Of a stretch of 64,000 nucleotides of DNA, positions 43,678-53,167 are shown piece by piece (the stretch's first letter is position 1; every line of letters begins with the position of its first letter). The position numbers and the translations under genes were made by a program. Under the pieces are notes generated by a model. That model was not told the origin of the DNA, ran no database searches, and saw nothing but the letters and a program-made list of their open reading frames with translations. Where the stretch lies: contig NZ_JAIUIE010000013.1 in the NCBI RefSeq assembly GCF_020165495.1, forward strand, positions 57,896 through 121,895, given 5' to 3'. Source of the stretch: Mesorhizobium sp. BR1-1-16 (GTDB lineage Bacteria; Pseudomonadota; Alphaproteobacteria; Rhizobiales; Kaistiaceae).

Positions 43678-45192
43678 GTGGACGTTCCGAGCTACGACAT
43701 CTTCGTCATCGGCGGCGGCATCAATGGCTGCGGCATTGCGCGCGACGCTGTCGGCCGGGGCTATAGCGTCTGCCTCGCCGAGATGAACGACCTTGCGAGC
43801 GGCACGTCCTCGGCCTCGACAAAGCTGATCCATGGCGGCTTGCGCTATCTCGAATATTACGAGTTTCGTCTGGTACGCGAGGCGCTGATGGAGCGCGAGG
43901 TGCTGTGGGCGCTGGCGCCGCACATCATTCACCCTATGCGTTTCGTGCTGCCCTATGCCAAGGGCCTGCGGCCGGCCTGGCTGATCCGCCTCGGCCTTTT
44001 CCTCTATGATCATATCGGCGGCCGGAAACTGCTGCCGGCCACGCGAACGCTCGACATGCGCCGCGATCCGGCCGGGAAGCCGTTGAAGCCCGGCTTCACC
44101 ACGGCCTTCGAATATTCCGATGGCTGGGTCAACGATGCGCGCCTCGTCGTGCTCAATGCGAGAGATGCCGCCGATCGCGGCGCCGCCGTCCATGTGCGCA
44201 CAAAGGTCGTCTCGGCGCGGCGCGACGGCGACCAATGGCTGGTGACGATGGAGAACCGGCGGAGCGGCGCGCAGCAGACCGTGCGCGCGCGCCTCATCGT
44301 CAATGCGGCCGGACCGTGGGTCGATCACGTCCTGACCGACGCACTCGGTCGCAACGATGCGCATCATGTCCGCCTCGTGCAGGGCAGCCATATCGTCGTG
44401 AAGAAGAAGTTCGACGATCCGCGGGCCTATTTCTTCCAGAACCGCGACGGCCGCATCATCTTTGCTATTCCCTATGAGGATGAATTCACGCTGATCGGCA
44501 CCACCGACCAGGACTATCCCGGCGATCCGCACAACGTGGTGATCAGCGAAGGCGAGATCGATTATCTCTGCGCTGCCGCCAGCGAATATTTCGTCGAGCC
44601 GGTCACGCCCGCCGATATCGTCTGGACCTATTCAGGCGTTCGCCCGCTCTTCGACGATGGCGCCTCGAAGGCCCAGGCCGCGACGCGTGACTATGTGCTG
44701 AAGGATGAGCCGGTTCCGGGCGCACCGGCGATCAACGTCTTCGGCGGCAAGATCACCACGTATCGCCGCCTTGCCGAATCCATGCTGGAGAAGATCGAGC
44801 ATCATCTCGGCAAGAAGGGCGAACCGTGGACAGCATCAAAACCGCTGCCGGGCGGGGAGTTCCCCGCGACCGGCTTCGAGCCGGAACTGGCGCGCCTCTC
44901 GGCAGCCTTTCCGTTCCTGAGGCCGTCGCATGCCCGGCGGTTGCTCCGGCTCTACGGCACGCGTGCCTTCATCATGCTGGGCGACGCGAAGAGCGAGGCC
45001 GGTCTGGGGCGTCGCTTCGGGGCGGATCTCTTCGAGGCAGAGACCCGCTATCTCGTGGCTCACGAATGGGCGGCGAGCGCCGAGGACATTCTCTGGCGCC
45101 GCACCAAGCTCGGCCTTCGCTTCAGCAAGGACGAGACCTTCGCGCTGGACGCCTGGCTGGCAGAATCTTCAGTCGGGGCGGTCGCGGAATAA
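43678..45192 (+). CDS. glpD: Aerobic glycerol-3-phosphate dehydrogenase
   Basis: A 504-residue FAD enzyme, the usual GlpD length. It oxidises glycerol 3-phosphate to dihydroxyacetone phosphate and passes electrons to quinone at the inner membrane. The FAD loop IGGGINGCGIARDAVGRGYS is at residues 11-30; STKLIHGGLRYLEYYEFRLV and VWTYSGVRPLFDDG follow in family order. The start is GTG 43678 with GGAGG six bases upstream. It is convergent with the glucokinase-like gene. Confidence 0.95.
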   Translation: MDVPSYDIFVIGGGINGCGIARDAVGRGYSVCLAEMNDLASGTSSASTKLIHGGLRYLEYYEFRLVREALMEREVLWALAPHIIHPMRFVLPYAKGLRPAWLIRLGLFLYDHIGGRKLLPATRTLDMRRDPAGKPLKPGFTTAFEYSDGWVNDARLVVLNARDAADRGAAVHVRTKVVSARRDGDQWLVTMENRRSGAQQTVRARLIVNAAGPWVDHVLTDALGRNDAHHVRLVQGSHIVVKKKFDDPRAYFFQNRDGRIIFAIPYEDEFTLIGTTDQDYPGDPHNVVISEGEIDYLCAAASEYFVEPVTPADIVWTYSGVRPLFDDGASKAQAATRDYVLKDEPVPGAPAINVFGGKITTYRRLAESMLEKIEHHLGKKGEPWTASKPLPGGEFPATGFEPELARLSAAFPFLRPSHARRLLRLYGTRAFIMLGDAKSEAGLGRRFGADLFEAETRYLVAHEWAASAEDILWRRTKLGLRFSKDETFALDAWLAESSVGAVAE

Positions 45193-45205
45193 GACTCCGC
45201 GGGGC

Positions 45206-45916
45206 CTACCGTTTCTTCCAGAGAAACGCGCCGCCCTCGATGCCGGCCTCGTTGTCGGCAAGGCTGACATTCTTCGTCACGTCCAGCTCGACATGCTTGG
45301 CATTGCCGCCACCGATATAGAGACGGTCATAATGGAGCAGGGTGTAGATCAGGCCGATCGCCTTCTCGACGCGCTTGTTCCAGTGCTTCTTGCCCTTATC
45401 CTCGAAAGCGGCATTGCCGAGATATTCGTCATAGGTCTTGTCGCCGTGGATCGGATGGTGAGCCAATTCCATATGCGGCATCAACTCGCCATCGCGGAAC
45501 AGCGCCGTGCCGGCGCCGGTGCCGAGCGTCAGCACGAATTCGAGGCCCTGGCCCGAGACGATCGCCATGCCCTGCATCTCGGCGTCGTTGATGATGCGGA
45601 CCGGATGTCCGCCGAGACGCTTGGATAGGCCGTCGGCGAGGTTGAAGCCCGCCCAGTCCTCGGTGCCGAGATTGGGGGCTGTCAGGATACAGCCATTGCG
45701 AACGACGCCCGGAAAACCGACCGCGATGCGGTCATAGGGCGGGAAATCCACCACAAGGCCGGCGATGGCGTCGAGAAACACCTTGGGCGGACAGGGATGA
45801 GGCGTTTCCACCCGCGCGCGCTCGTTGATGAGCGCGCCCTTGTCGTCGATCACGGCCGCCTTCAGTCCGGTGCCGCCGACATCGATCGCGAGAATGCCCG
45901 TCACGTTCTTCTCCAT
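45206..45916 (-). CDS. ROK-family (polyphosphate glucokinase-like) sugar kinase
   Basis: A 236-residue sugar kinase. The phosphate-binding loop is LAIDVGGTGLKAAVIDDKG at residues 9-27, and LTLGTGAGTALF near residue 130 is the second ATP loop. Size and the APNLGTEDWAGF motif resemble polyphosphate glucokinases, but I cannot tell ATP from polyphosphate use. It follows the GH15 gene by nine bases on the same strand, so glucose freed by GH15 would be phosphorylated here and passed to G6P dehydrogenase. Confidence 0.88.
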   Translation of the reverse strand: MEKNVTGILAIDVGGTGLKAAVIDDKGALINERARVETPHPCPPKVFLDAIAGLVVDFPPYDRIAVGFPGVVRNGCILTAPNLGTEDWAGFNLADGLSKRLGGHPVRIINDAEMQGMAIVSGQGLEFVLTLGTGAGTALFRDGELMPHMELAHHPIHGDKTYDEYLGNAAFEDKGKKHWNKRVEKAIGLIYTLLHYDRLYIGGGNAKHVELDVTKNVSLADNEAGIEGGAFLWKKR

Positions 45917-45924
45917 GGCTGATA

Positions 45925-48363
45925 TCAGCGGCTGCCGCGATGCGCATCGTGGCGCGCCCGCTCAACCGTGACCTCGAAGTCGACATTCTCCCAGCGGTTG
46001 GAATCCGGCCAGAAGAAGGTGAAGTGGATGGTGCGGCCGGCCGCAATGCGCGCCGTATCGATGTCGAGCATCTGGATGCCGAAGGCGTTGCGGGCAGTCG
46101 GCGTATCCTCCGTCGTCGCCCAATTATCCTTCGACCAATGCACGATGGCCGGGGCTTCGACCTCGATCCTGAGGGCGCGGCCGTGCGAGACGGTGCGGAT
46201 TTTCTGCGTGAAGCGCCAGATGCGGACCTCGGCCCTTGTGTTGTCATGCTGGTAGCGTTTGACGGTCTGTGGCGGCATGTCGAACACCGCGCCGTCGCGC
46301 AGCGAACGCAGCAGCTTGATATGCTCGGAATGCGCCCAGACCAGCGGCATCGCGCTCCCCGAAGGGTGCCCGTGATAGAGCTCGCGCTCGGGGATATCGG
46401 TGCTGTCCCAGACCTGTTCAGGCAGCATCCCTCCCGAGCTTGCGGATTGCTCCAGCGTGTCGAGCAGTTGCTCGGCGACGGCCATGCGACCGGCGGCGAT
46501 CTCGTAATGCGCCCGCTCGCCGGTCAAGAGCGGCCAGGGGCGTCCGATGCCCGTGCCATCGAAGGGACGGCCGTCCTCGTGCTCGCCATAGCCGTCGCCA
46601 TTGTAGCGATACCAGATCGGTCCCTGCGGCAGCTCGGCCTTCAGCGTCGCATCGATCGCCGTCACCGTGTTGACGATACGCGGATCGTCCGCGGCGCGCA
46701 GGCCGAAGCGCACCAGCGCCAGCGCGTCGGGACTGATCAGCATCGTGGCATGCTTGGTCATGTCGGCCGGCGGCCGGTTCTTGATCGGCACGAAGCCGTC
46801 GAGCGGCGAGGCGCCGTCGGCCGAGTCCGCCGTGGCGATGCGGACATAATAGCCTTCGATGCCGAGTTGCTTGCTGAGCTCGGTGCCGGTTGCGTAGGTC
46901 CAGTATTCGACGTCGTCGTTCCAGCTGTCCGCCGTCTGGCGCAGGTAATGCGCGGCCTCGGTCCGTCCGCCGATCTCGAGCAGGTCGGCAGCGGCGAGGA
47001 GACCGGCAATCTCGACTGCGAGGGTGAAGGGCGAATAGCCTGCGTCCTCTTCCCAGCGGTCCTGTCCGGTCACCGGACCGTTGCAGATGATGAAATGCGC
47101 CGCTTTCTCGATCATCGGCAGGATGCGGGCGATCTCGATGCTGTCGAGATGGCCGCGCCGGTGCAGCATGTCGGCGAGAATGAGCGGAAAGGCGCATTCG
47201 TCCATCTGGACGCCGCCCCAATAGGGCGAGCCGTCGAGCCAGACATTCTGCGACCAATGGCCGTCGGCCTCCTGAATGGCCGTCAGATAGGCCAGCACGG
47301 CTTTGGCTTCGTCCACCGCTCCGGCGGCGAGGAAGCCACCGGCAGTCTCGACGAGATCGCGCGGCCACACGAGATGATAGCCGCCGAGATCCTCGTCACC
47401 CTTGGAGAAGCCCCAGGGAATGGAAAGGCTGGCGATCGTGGCGCCCGGAAATGAAGCCGGCTGATGCGTCGAAAGCACGGCGGCGCTGATGCGATAGCTG
47501 TTCAGGTTGCTGGCGCCTGCCGGCCGGTCGAGCGGCAGCAGGCGCTTCTGATAGGCGCGCCAGCCGGCCGAATAGGCGCGGCGGGCGACGTCAAAGCCAG
47601 CCTGCAGGCTCGATTGGGCCTTGTAGGCGGCTTCTTCCCAGCGTGAGCCAAAGGCGATGGCGATCAGTGCCTCGCCGCCACCCGAAAGATCGATCTCGGC
47701 GGAAAGCGCGACGTTGCCATCGACGGCCTGCTGCCAGCGCTCGTCGAGTTCGCCCGTCTTGTTCAACTGCTGCCAGCCATCCGAAGATCCGACATAGCCG
47801 GCCGAGCGCGCCAGAAACGGCACCGAGCAGGCGACGGCGAGGGCTCCGGCCTTGGCGCCTGTCGCAAACAGCATCGGCGTGCCCTTATAGTCGCCGACCC
47901 AACCCGTGTTGTTCTTGCCACCATTGATGAGATGGGGCGCGATCAGTCCGAAGACGCGGTAATCGCTCGCCGCCCCCTGCAGTGCCTCGAAAGTCAGGCG
48001 CTGCAGCAACGTCTCGCGCTTCGGATCGGTCAGGATTTCCTTCTCGATGCGCCAGCGTCCATCGCGTGCCGTGTTGGTCAACCGGAAGGCGGGAACGCCT
48101 TCCTCGATCATGGCGATCCCATGATCGGCCTCGCGCTTCTCCTCCGCGAAGTAGCCGTCGGGACCGGTGACAACGAAGCCGAAATCGCGGGTACAGGCAG
48201 CATCGACGCGCGGCCAGTAGATCTCGTTGAGGATGCCATGGCTGACCGTGAACCAGATCCGACTTGCCGCGGTTCCTGCCGTTCCCACGCCGCTTTTGGC
48301 GCTCGACGTCCAGCGCGGCGGCAGTCCCGGCTTGCCTGGCGGCACGGTGTCGGATGGCTCCAT
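45925..48363 (-). CDS. Glycoside hydrolase family 15 (glucan 1,4-alpha-glucosidase)
   Basis: An 812-residue glucoamylase-type enzyme: an N-terminal beta-domain from about 20 to 300 and the (alpha/alpha)6 barrel afterwards. The first catalytic glutamate lies in GQDRWEEDAGYSP near residue 440 and the second in LPEQVWD near residue 660. No signal peptide is seen, so it should release glucose from internal glucans or oligosaccharides in the cytoplasm. ATG 48363 follows GGGAG. It is operonic with the glucokinase-like gene and divergent from zwf, whose promoters share the 204-base gap. Confidence 0.93.
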   Translation of the reverse strand: MEPSDTVPPGKPGLPPRWTSSAKSGVGTAGTAASRIWFTVSHGILNEIYWPRVDAACTRDFGFVVTGPDGYFAEEKREADHGIAMIEEGVPAFRLTNTARDGRWRIEKEILTDPKRETLLQRLTFEALQGAASDYRVFGLIAPHLINGGKNNTGWVGDYKGTPMLFATGAKAGALAVACSVPFLARSAGYVGSSDGWQQLNKTGELDERWQQAVDGNVALSAEIDLSGGGEALIAIAFGSRWEEAAYKAQSSLQAGFDVARRAYSAGWRAYQKRLLPLDRPAGASNLNSYRISAAVLSTHQPASFPGATIASLSIPWGFSKGDEDLGGYHLVWPRDLVETAGGFLAAGAVDEAKAVLAYLTAIQEADGHWSQNVWLDGSPYWGGVQMDECAFPLILADMLHRRGHLDSIEIARILPMIEKAAHFIICNGPVTGQDRWEEDAGYSPFTLAVEIAGLLAAADLLEIGGRTEAAHYLRQTADSWNDDVEYWTYATGTELSKQLGIEGYYVRIATADSADGASPLDGFVPIKNRPPADMTKHATMLISPDALALVRFGLRAADDPRIVNTVTAIDATLKAELPQGPIWYRYNGDGYGEHEDGRPFDGTGIGRPWPLLTGERAHYEIAAGRMAVAEQLLDTLEQSASSGGMLPEQVWDSTDIPERELYHGHPSGSAMPLVWAHSEHIKLLRSLRDGAVFDMPPQTVKRYQHDNTRAEVRIWRFTQKIRTVSHGRALRIEVEAPAIVHWSKDNWATTEDTPTARNAFGIQMLDIDTARIAAGRTIHFTFFWPDSNRWENVDFEVTVERARHDAHRGSR

Positions 48364-48567
48364 GGTCTTCTCCCACTTATTTGGGCGTGCAGCTAAGGTG
48401 CGGTTCCGTCGTAAATCCACGCGCTCGATGGGCTATAACTCCCGCCGATAGCTTGACGCGACCTTCCGTTCTCCGCTGATTCGCTCCGGTCTTAACACTT
48501 CCTCAGAGCTAGCCGTAGCAAGCAATGACTGACGTCAGGTGAATCGATTTCGAGAAAGGGACAGCCG

Positions 48568-50112
48568 ATGACCGCGTTTCCCGGCAAGCCGGTGATGCCG
48601 AAGGATGCGACGCCCGCACCGCCTTCCACCATGATCATCTTCGGCGGGTCCGGCGACCTGACCAAGCGGCTGGTGATGCCTTCACTCTATAATCTCGCCC
48701 GCGACGGTGCGCTCGATCCTGCATTCAGCGTGATCGGCGTGGATATCGTCGATCACAGCGAGGAGGATTATCGCAGCTTCCTGACGGATACGGCCAAGGA
48801 ACTGGCGAAAGCCGCCGGCGCCGCGGTCGACAAGGACGCCTGGGCCTGGCTGATGAAGCGCACGGGCTATGTCGTCGGCAACTTCGATGATCCCGCGACC
48901 TACCAGACGATCCACGAACGGATCGCCGCCAATGAGCCGGCCTCGCATGGCGCCGTCTTCTATTTCGCGGTCGCCCCCCGCTTCTTCGGGCCGATCGCCG
49001 ATCACCTCGACAAGGCCGGTCTGCTGGCGGAGGACGAGACCGAGTTCCGGCGCATCGTCGTCGAGAAGCCGTTCGGCATGGACCTCGCCTCGGCCAAGGC
49101 GCTGAATGCGCAGCTTTTGCGCGCCGCCGACGAGAGCCAGATCTTCCGCATCGACCATTTCCTCGGCAAGGAGACGGTGCAGAACGTGATGGCGATGCGG
49201 TTCGGCAACGGCATCTTCGAGCCGATCTGGAACCGCAACTTCATCGACCACATCCAGATTACGGCCGCCGAAACCGTGACGGTCGAGCGGCGCGGTCGCT
49301 TCTATGACGCCACGGGCGCGATGCGCGACATGGTGCCGAACCACATGTTCCAGTTGCTCGCCATGATCGCGATGGAGCCGCCGAATTCCTTCGATGCTGA
49401 TGCGATCCGTACCGAGAAGGCGAAGGTGATCCAGGCGATCAAGAAGCCGAGCCCGAACGAGGCAGCAGCCTATGCCGTGCGCGCGCAATATGCCGCGGGA
49501 GAGATCGGCGGCGTTGCGGTCAAGGATTATCGCGAGGAAGCGGACGTCTCCCCGACAAGCCGGACCGAGACCTATGTCGCGCTGAAGCTCGAGGTCGAGA
49601 ACTGGCGCTGGTCGGGCGTGCCGTTCTATATCCGCACCGGCAAGGCGATGTCGGTCCGCAAGACCGAGATCGTGGTTCAGTTCAAAAGCCCGCCGCATAC
49701 GCTGTTCCAGGATACACCCACCAACAGCCTGCAGCCAAATGCGCTGGTCGTCCGGGTGCAGCCAGACGAGGGCATCTCGCTGCGTCTTGCGGCGAAGATT
49801 CCGGGGCGCGCGGTGCGCCTTGCCGAAGTCGACATGGACTTCCGCTATGCGGACTATTTCAAGCGCGACCCTTCGACCGGCTATGAGACGCTGATCTATG
49901 ACTGCCTGGTCGGCGACGCGACTTTGTTCCAGCGCGCCGACAATATCGAGGCCGGCTGGGCTGCTGTCGAACCCATCCTCGAGGCATGGGCCAATTCGCC
50001 CGGCGAGATCTATCACTATCCGGCCGGCTCGGCCGGGCCTGCAGCCGCCGATGCCCTGATCGAACGGGACGGCTTCTCCTGGTTCTCCCTCGACGAGAAG
50101 GCTCCCAAATGA
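48568..50112 (+). CDS. zwf: Glucose-6-phosphate 1-dehydrogenase
   Basis: A 514-residue NADP enzyme, the first step of the oxidative pentose phosphate and Entner-Doudoroff pathways. The coenzyme loop IIFGGSGDLTKRLVMPS is at about residues 27-43, and the substrate site RIDHFLGKE near residue 193 contains the catalytic-type Asp-His. AAAGGG precedes the ATG. It overlaps the HAD gene by four bases. Context with GH15 and glucokinase gives a route from glucan to 6-phosphogluconolactone. Confidence 0.96.
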   Translation: MTAFPGKPVMPKDATPAPPSTMIIFGGSGDLTKRLVMPSLYNLARDGALDPAFSVIGVDIVDHSEEDYRSFLTDTAKELAKAAGAAVDKDAWAWLMKRTGYVVGNFDDPATYQTIHERIAANEPASHGAVFYFAVAPRFFGPIADHLDKAGLLAEDETEFRRIVVEKPFGMDLASAKALNAQLLRAADESQIFRIDHFLGKETVQNVMAMRFGNGIFEPIWNRNFIDHIQITAAETVTVERRGRFYDATGAMRDMVPNHMFQLLAMIAMEPPNSFDADAIRTEKAKVIQAIKKPSPNEAAAYAVRAQYAAGEIGGVAVKDYREEADVSPTSRTETYVALKLEVENWRWSGVPFYIRTGKAMSVRKTEIVVQFKSPPHTLFQDTPTNSLQPNALVVRVQPDEGISLRLAAKIPGRAVRLAEVDMDFRYADYFKRDPSTGYETLIYDCLVGDATLFQRADNIEAGWAAVEPILEAWANSPGEIYHYPAGSAGPAAADALIERDGFSWFSLDEKAPK

Positions 50113-50939
50113 CCGGACGCGACCTGCCGAAGAGGATTTCGCTCCTCGTCTCCGACGTCGACGGCACGATCGTGACACCGAGCCCCAACAAGCATGTCGC
50201 GCCGGCCACGATCCAGGCCGTGGCGCGGCTGCGGGCCGCCGGGATCGCCTTTTCGATCGTCTCCAGCCGCCCGCCGCGCGGGATGCTGTCGGTGGCCGGA
50301 CCGCTCGGCGTCGACCGGTTCGCCGGGTTCAACGGCTCGTCGATCGTCGCGGCCGACCTGACGCCGATCGAACAGCATTTCGTGCCTGAGGCGGCTGCCC
50401 GCCTCGCGGTCGATGAGTTGCGCAAGGCCGGGGTCGACGTCTGGGTGTTTGCCGATGGCGAATGGTACGTGACCGACATCAACGGGCCCTATGTGGCGCA
50501 TGAGGTCCACACCGTCGGCTTCGAGCCGACCGAAGTCGCGGATTTCGGCGATCACATCGCGCGGGCCGGCAAGATCGTCGGTTCGTCCAAGGATCCCGAA
50601 CTGCTCATGCGCTGCGAAGAGGAGTTGCAACAGTTGCTTGGCGACAGCGCGTCAGCCAAGCGGTCGCAGACCTATTATCTCGACGTGACGCATCCGAGCG
50701 CCGACAAGGGCTATGCCGTCAAGGCGCTCGCCAGCCATTTCGGCGTGCCTCTCGACGAAGTGGCCGTCGTTGGCGACATGGTCAACGACCTGCCGATGTT
50801 CGCGGTCGGCGCGCTCGCGATCGCGATGGGCAATGCCAGCGATGACGTCAAGGCGCAGGCCGATTACGTCACCACCTCGAATGCCGAGGACGGGGTCGCG
50901 CATGCAGTCGAAGCGGTGATCCTGCCGCGCGCGCCTTGA
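50109..50939 (+). CDS. HAD-IIB (Cof-type) phosphatase
   Basis: A 276-residue phosphatase of the haloacid dehalogenase superfamily. Motif 1 is VSDVDGTIV near residue 15 (Asp nucleophile), motif 2 SIVSSRPPRG near residue 50, and motif 4 VVGDMVNDLPMF near residue 220. The C2B cap lies between. It is translationally coupled to zwf, suggesting a sugar-phosphate substrate; a specific one such as sucrose or trehalose phosphate cannot be asserted. Confidence 0.9.
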   Translation: MTGRDLPKRISLLVSDVDGTIVTPSPNKHVAPATIQAVARLRAAGIAFSIVSSRPPRGMLSVAGPLGVDRFAGFNGSSIVAADLTPIEQHFVPEAAARLAVDELRKAGVDVWVFADGEWYVTDINGPYVAHEVHTVGFEPTEVADFGDHIARAGKIVGSSKDPELLMRCEEELQQLLGDSASAKRSQTYYLDVTHPSADKGYAVKALASHFGVPLDEVAVVGDMVNDLPMFAVGALAIAMGNASDDVKAQADYVTTSNAEDGVAHAVEAVILPRAP

Positions 50940-51067
50940 GCGAAAGCGATTTTCCGCCGGCCGCCGACTGAACCAGGGCAGCCGGTCGATCCCGCCATCG
51001 CGCTGCGAGGAACCGTTGCCGTCATCCATCCGTTGGAGCAAGGTTCTGTACTCCTCGGAGAATGATG

Positions 51068-52084
51068 ATGCGGATTGCCCAGGTCGCGCCGCTGCTCGAA
51101 GCCGTGCCGCCGCGCCTCTATGGCGGCACGGAGCGTGTCGTTTCATGGCTGACCGAGGCGCTTGTCGCGGAGGGGCATGATGTCACGCTGTTTGCGACCG
51201 GGGACTCGCAGACCAGCGCTCGACATTTCGTGACGCGGGCCGAAGCCAGTCGCGGGGCCGGACGCGACCATGCGGCGCTGGCGGATGTCTTCGCGCATGT
51301 GCGCAGCCAGATCGACGACTTTGATATCGTCCATTTCCACACCGAATTCGCACATTTCGGGGCTTTTCCGGGCGCCGAAAATAAATGTCTGACGACGCTG
51401 CATCTGCGGCTCGACAGCGACGAAGCCGCCGCCGCGGTGGCCGCTCATCCGCAAATGCCGCTGGTGTCGATTTCTGACAATCAGCGCCTGCCGCTTCCGG
51501 GCGCACGGTTCGTCGCGACTGTCCCCCATGGCATGCCGGAGGACATGATCACGGAAGGCGACGGGTCCGGCGGCTATCTCCTGTTTCTTGGCCGCATCTC
51601 TCCCGACAAGCGGCCCGACCGCGCCATCGCGGTCGCCTCTGCGCTCGGACTGCCGCTCAAGATTGCCGCAAAAGTCGATGCTGTCGACGAACGCTATTTC
51701 AGGGAAGAGATCGAGCCGCTGCTGGCGACCGAGGGTGTTGACTATCTCGGCGAGCGCGACGACAGCGGCAAGGCGGAATTGCTGGGCAAGGCGCAAGCCT
51801 TGTTGTTTCCCATCGATTGGCCAGAACCGTTCGGCCTCGTGATGATCGAGGCCATGGCGGCTGGCACGCCCGTGGTCGCCTGGCGGGCCGGTTCCGTGCC
51901 CGAGGTGGTCGAACCCGAAGTCACCGGGCGGATCGTCGAGAGCATCGATGAGGCGGTGGAGGCGGTGCGAACGATCGGCGCGCTGTCACGCCCGCGTATC
52001 CGGAAGGAATTCGAACGGCGCTTCACAGCCTATCGCATGGCGCAGGACTATGTGAACGTCTACCGGACGCTGCTCGGCAGCTGA
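51068..52084 (+). CDS. GT4-family glycosyltransferase
   Basis: A 338-residue retaining glycosyltransferase with a GT-B fold. MRIAQVAPLLEAVPPRLYGG at the start is the acceptor-side loop. LLFLGRISPDKRPDRAI near residue 170 and PEPFGLVMIEAMAAGTPVVA near residue 260 form the nucleotide-sugar site with the E-x7-E motif. Three ATG codons lie in a row; I take the last (51068), which is best placed behind GGAG. It is separate from the zwf/HAD pair by 128 bases. Product unknown; glycogen- or trehalose-related roles are possible. Confidence 0.9.
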   Translation: MRIAQVAPLLEAVPPRLYGGTERVVSWLTEALVAEGHDVTLFATGDSQTSARHFVTRAEASRGAGRDHAALADVFAHVRSQIDDFDIVHFHTEFAHFGAFPGAENKCLTTLHLRLDSDEAAAAVAAHPQMPLVSISDNQRLPLPGARFVATVPHGMPEDMITEGDGSGGYLLFLGRISPDKRPDRAIAVASALGLPLKIAAKVDAVDERYFREEIEPLLATEGVDYLGERDDSGKAELLGKAQALLFPIDWPEPFGLVMIEAMAAGTPVVAWRAGSVPEVVEPEVTGRIVESIDEAVEAVRTIGALSRPRIRKEFERRFTAYRMAQDYVNVYRTLLGS

Positions 52085-52112
52085 GCCTCGTTCGGTCGGG
52101 GCGGGCCGTCTG

Positions 52113-52496
52113 TCAGCCGGCGTCCCGAGGCAGCCATGAGAACGCCTCGGCAAGGTTCGCCGCCGCGACCGGCTTCGTGCAATGTCCAATGGCGGCGTAG
52201 CGAAGCGGGATCTCTGAGGCTTCAAGTCCGGTCGCGAAAACGAAGGGAACGCCGCGTTCGAGCAACATGTCGGCGACCGGAAAAGCGAGTTCACCAAAGA
52301 GGTTCACGTCCACGATTGCCGCATCGAGACGTTCAGCCTCGGTAATGATGCGGATGGCCCCGTCCACAGTGCCGACCGGCCCCAGAACGATGGCTGCGGC
52401 GCGTGAGAAATTCTCCGCCAGATCAAATGCGATCAGGTCGTCGTCCTCGACAATGAGAATATGCAGGCCCGAGAGCAGTTGAGGCGAGATGTTCAT
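52113..52496 (-). CDS. Stand-alone response-regulator receiver protein
   Basis: A 127-residue CheY-like receiver with no output domain. The acidic pocket is VEDDDL at about residues 16-21, the phospho-acceptor Asp lies in AAIVDVNLFG near residue 62, and the conserved Lys is in HCTKPV near residue 110. No kinase is next to it. Single-domain receivers in Rhizobiales often feed stress pathways; the nearby KGG-repeat stress protein fits but proves nothing. Confidence 0.9.
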   Translation of the reverse strand: MNISPQLLSGLHILIVEDDDLIAFDLAENFSRAAAIVLGPVGTVDGAIRIITEAERLDAAIVDVNLFGELAFPVADMLLERGVPFVFATGLEASEIPLRYAAIGHCTKPVAAANLAEAFSWLPRDAG

Positions 52497-52563
52497 GGCC
52501 GTGAATGGCCGTCCGGTTCAGATCTAGCGGCTTGTAGGATAAGCGGACCGATGGCCCGCTCGA

Positions 52564-52908
52564 TCAATGCGTGCCGCCCTTGCGGCCAGCGTCCGATGCA
52601 CGATCGCGCTCCTTGGCGAGGCCGGCCGACTTTGCCGCCGTCCCTGAAGCCTTTGCGCCGCCATGCGAGGCGGATCCGCCCTTGCGGCCGGCAGCGGCGG
52701 CGAGTTCACGGTTCATCGAGAAGCTGCGCTTTTCATGGGGGACGCTCTCGCCGCCCTTTCGCCCCGCATCGGCCGCGAGACGCCGATCCTGCGAGAAGCT
52801 GCGCTTCTCGTTTGGAACGCTCTCGCCGCCCTTGCGCGCGATGTCGCGCTGTTTGTCCCCGTCCATCGAGGCGAAGCCGCGGCCAGATGTGTTCGAGTGC
52901 TCAGCCAT
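52564..52908 (-). CDS. KGG-repeat general stress protein
   Basis: A 114-residue hydrophilic protein with four A-G-R-K-G-G or A-R-K-G-G repeats at about residues 24, 48, 72 and 108, joined by S-V-P-x-E-K-R-S-F-S linkers. This is the KGG (stress-induced, Con-10-like) repeat family linked to desiccation and general stress. AAGGAG precedes the ATG at 52908. It follows nothing in an operon; the 259-base gap to the DUF72 gene holds its promoter. Confidence 0.88.
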   Translation of the reverse strand: MAEHSNTSGRGFASMDGDKQRDIARKGGESVPNEKRSFSQDRRLAADAGRKGGESVPHEKRSFSMNRELAAAAGRKGGSASHGGAKASGTAAKSAGLAKERDRASDAGRKGGTH

Positions 52909-53167
52909 GGCGATGCTCCTTGGGTGGATTGGATTTGCCGCTCGCGCCGCAGTAGCGCCGCGCGACTGCATACCAATCCCGGCCTGCTCAGCTTCGTTCC
53001 CGAAATTTCGTTCCCAAATCATGCGTTTCTTCGGAATGGCTCAGGTCTAGCTTCCCGGATCTGAGGATAGAAATTCGTCGCGTCGGAGGTCTGCGGGGCT
53101 CTGACGGATCGTTCGTGCAACCCAGAGTCCGCGAAGCGCGTTTCGTCAGTCCGCAAACGAGGGCGCG

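Noticed and set aside
45940..47454. A 504-residue plus-strand open frame opposite the GH15 gene
   Set aside because: The GH15 reading has both catalytic glutamates and full length; the opposite frame has no known motif and shadow-type composition.
48682..50178. A 498-residue minus-strand open frame opposite zwf
   Set aside because: zwf carries complete G6P dehydrogenase motifs. The opposite frame is compositionally a reverse-strand shadow.
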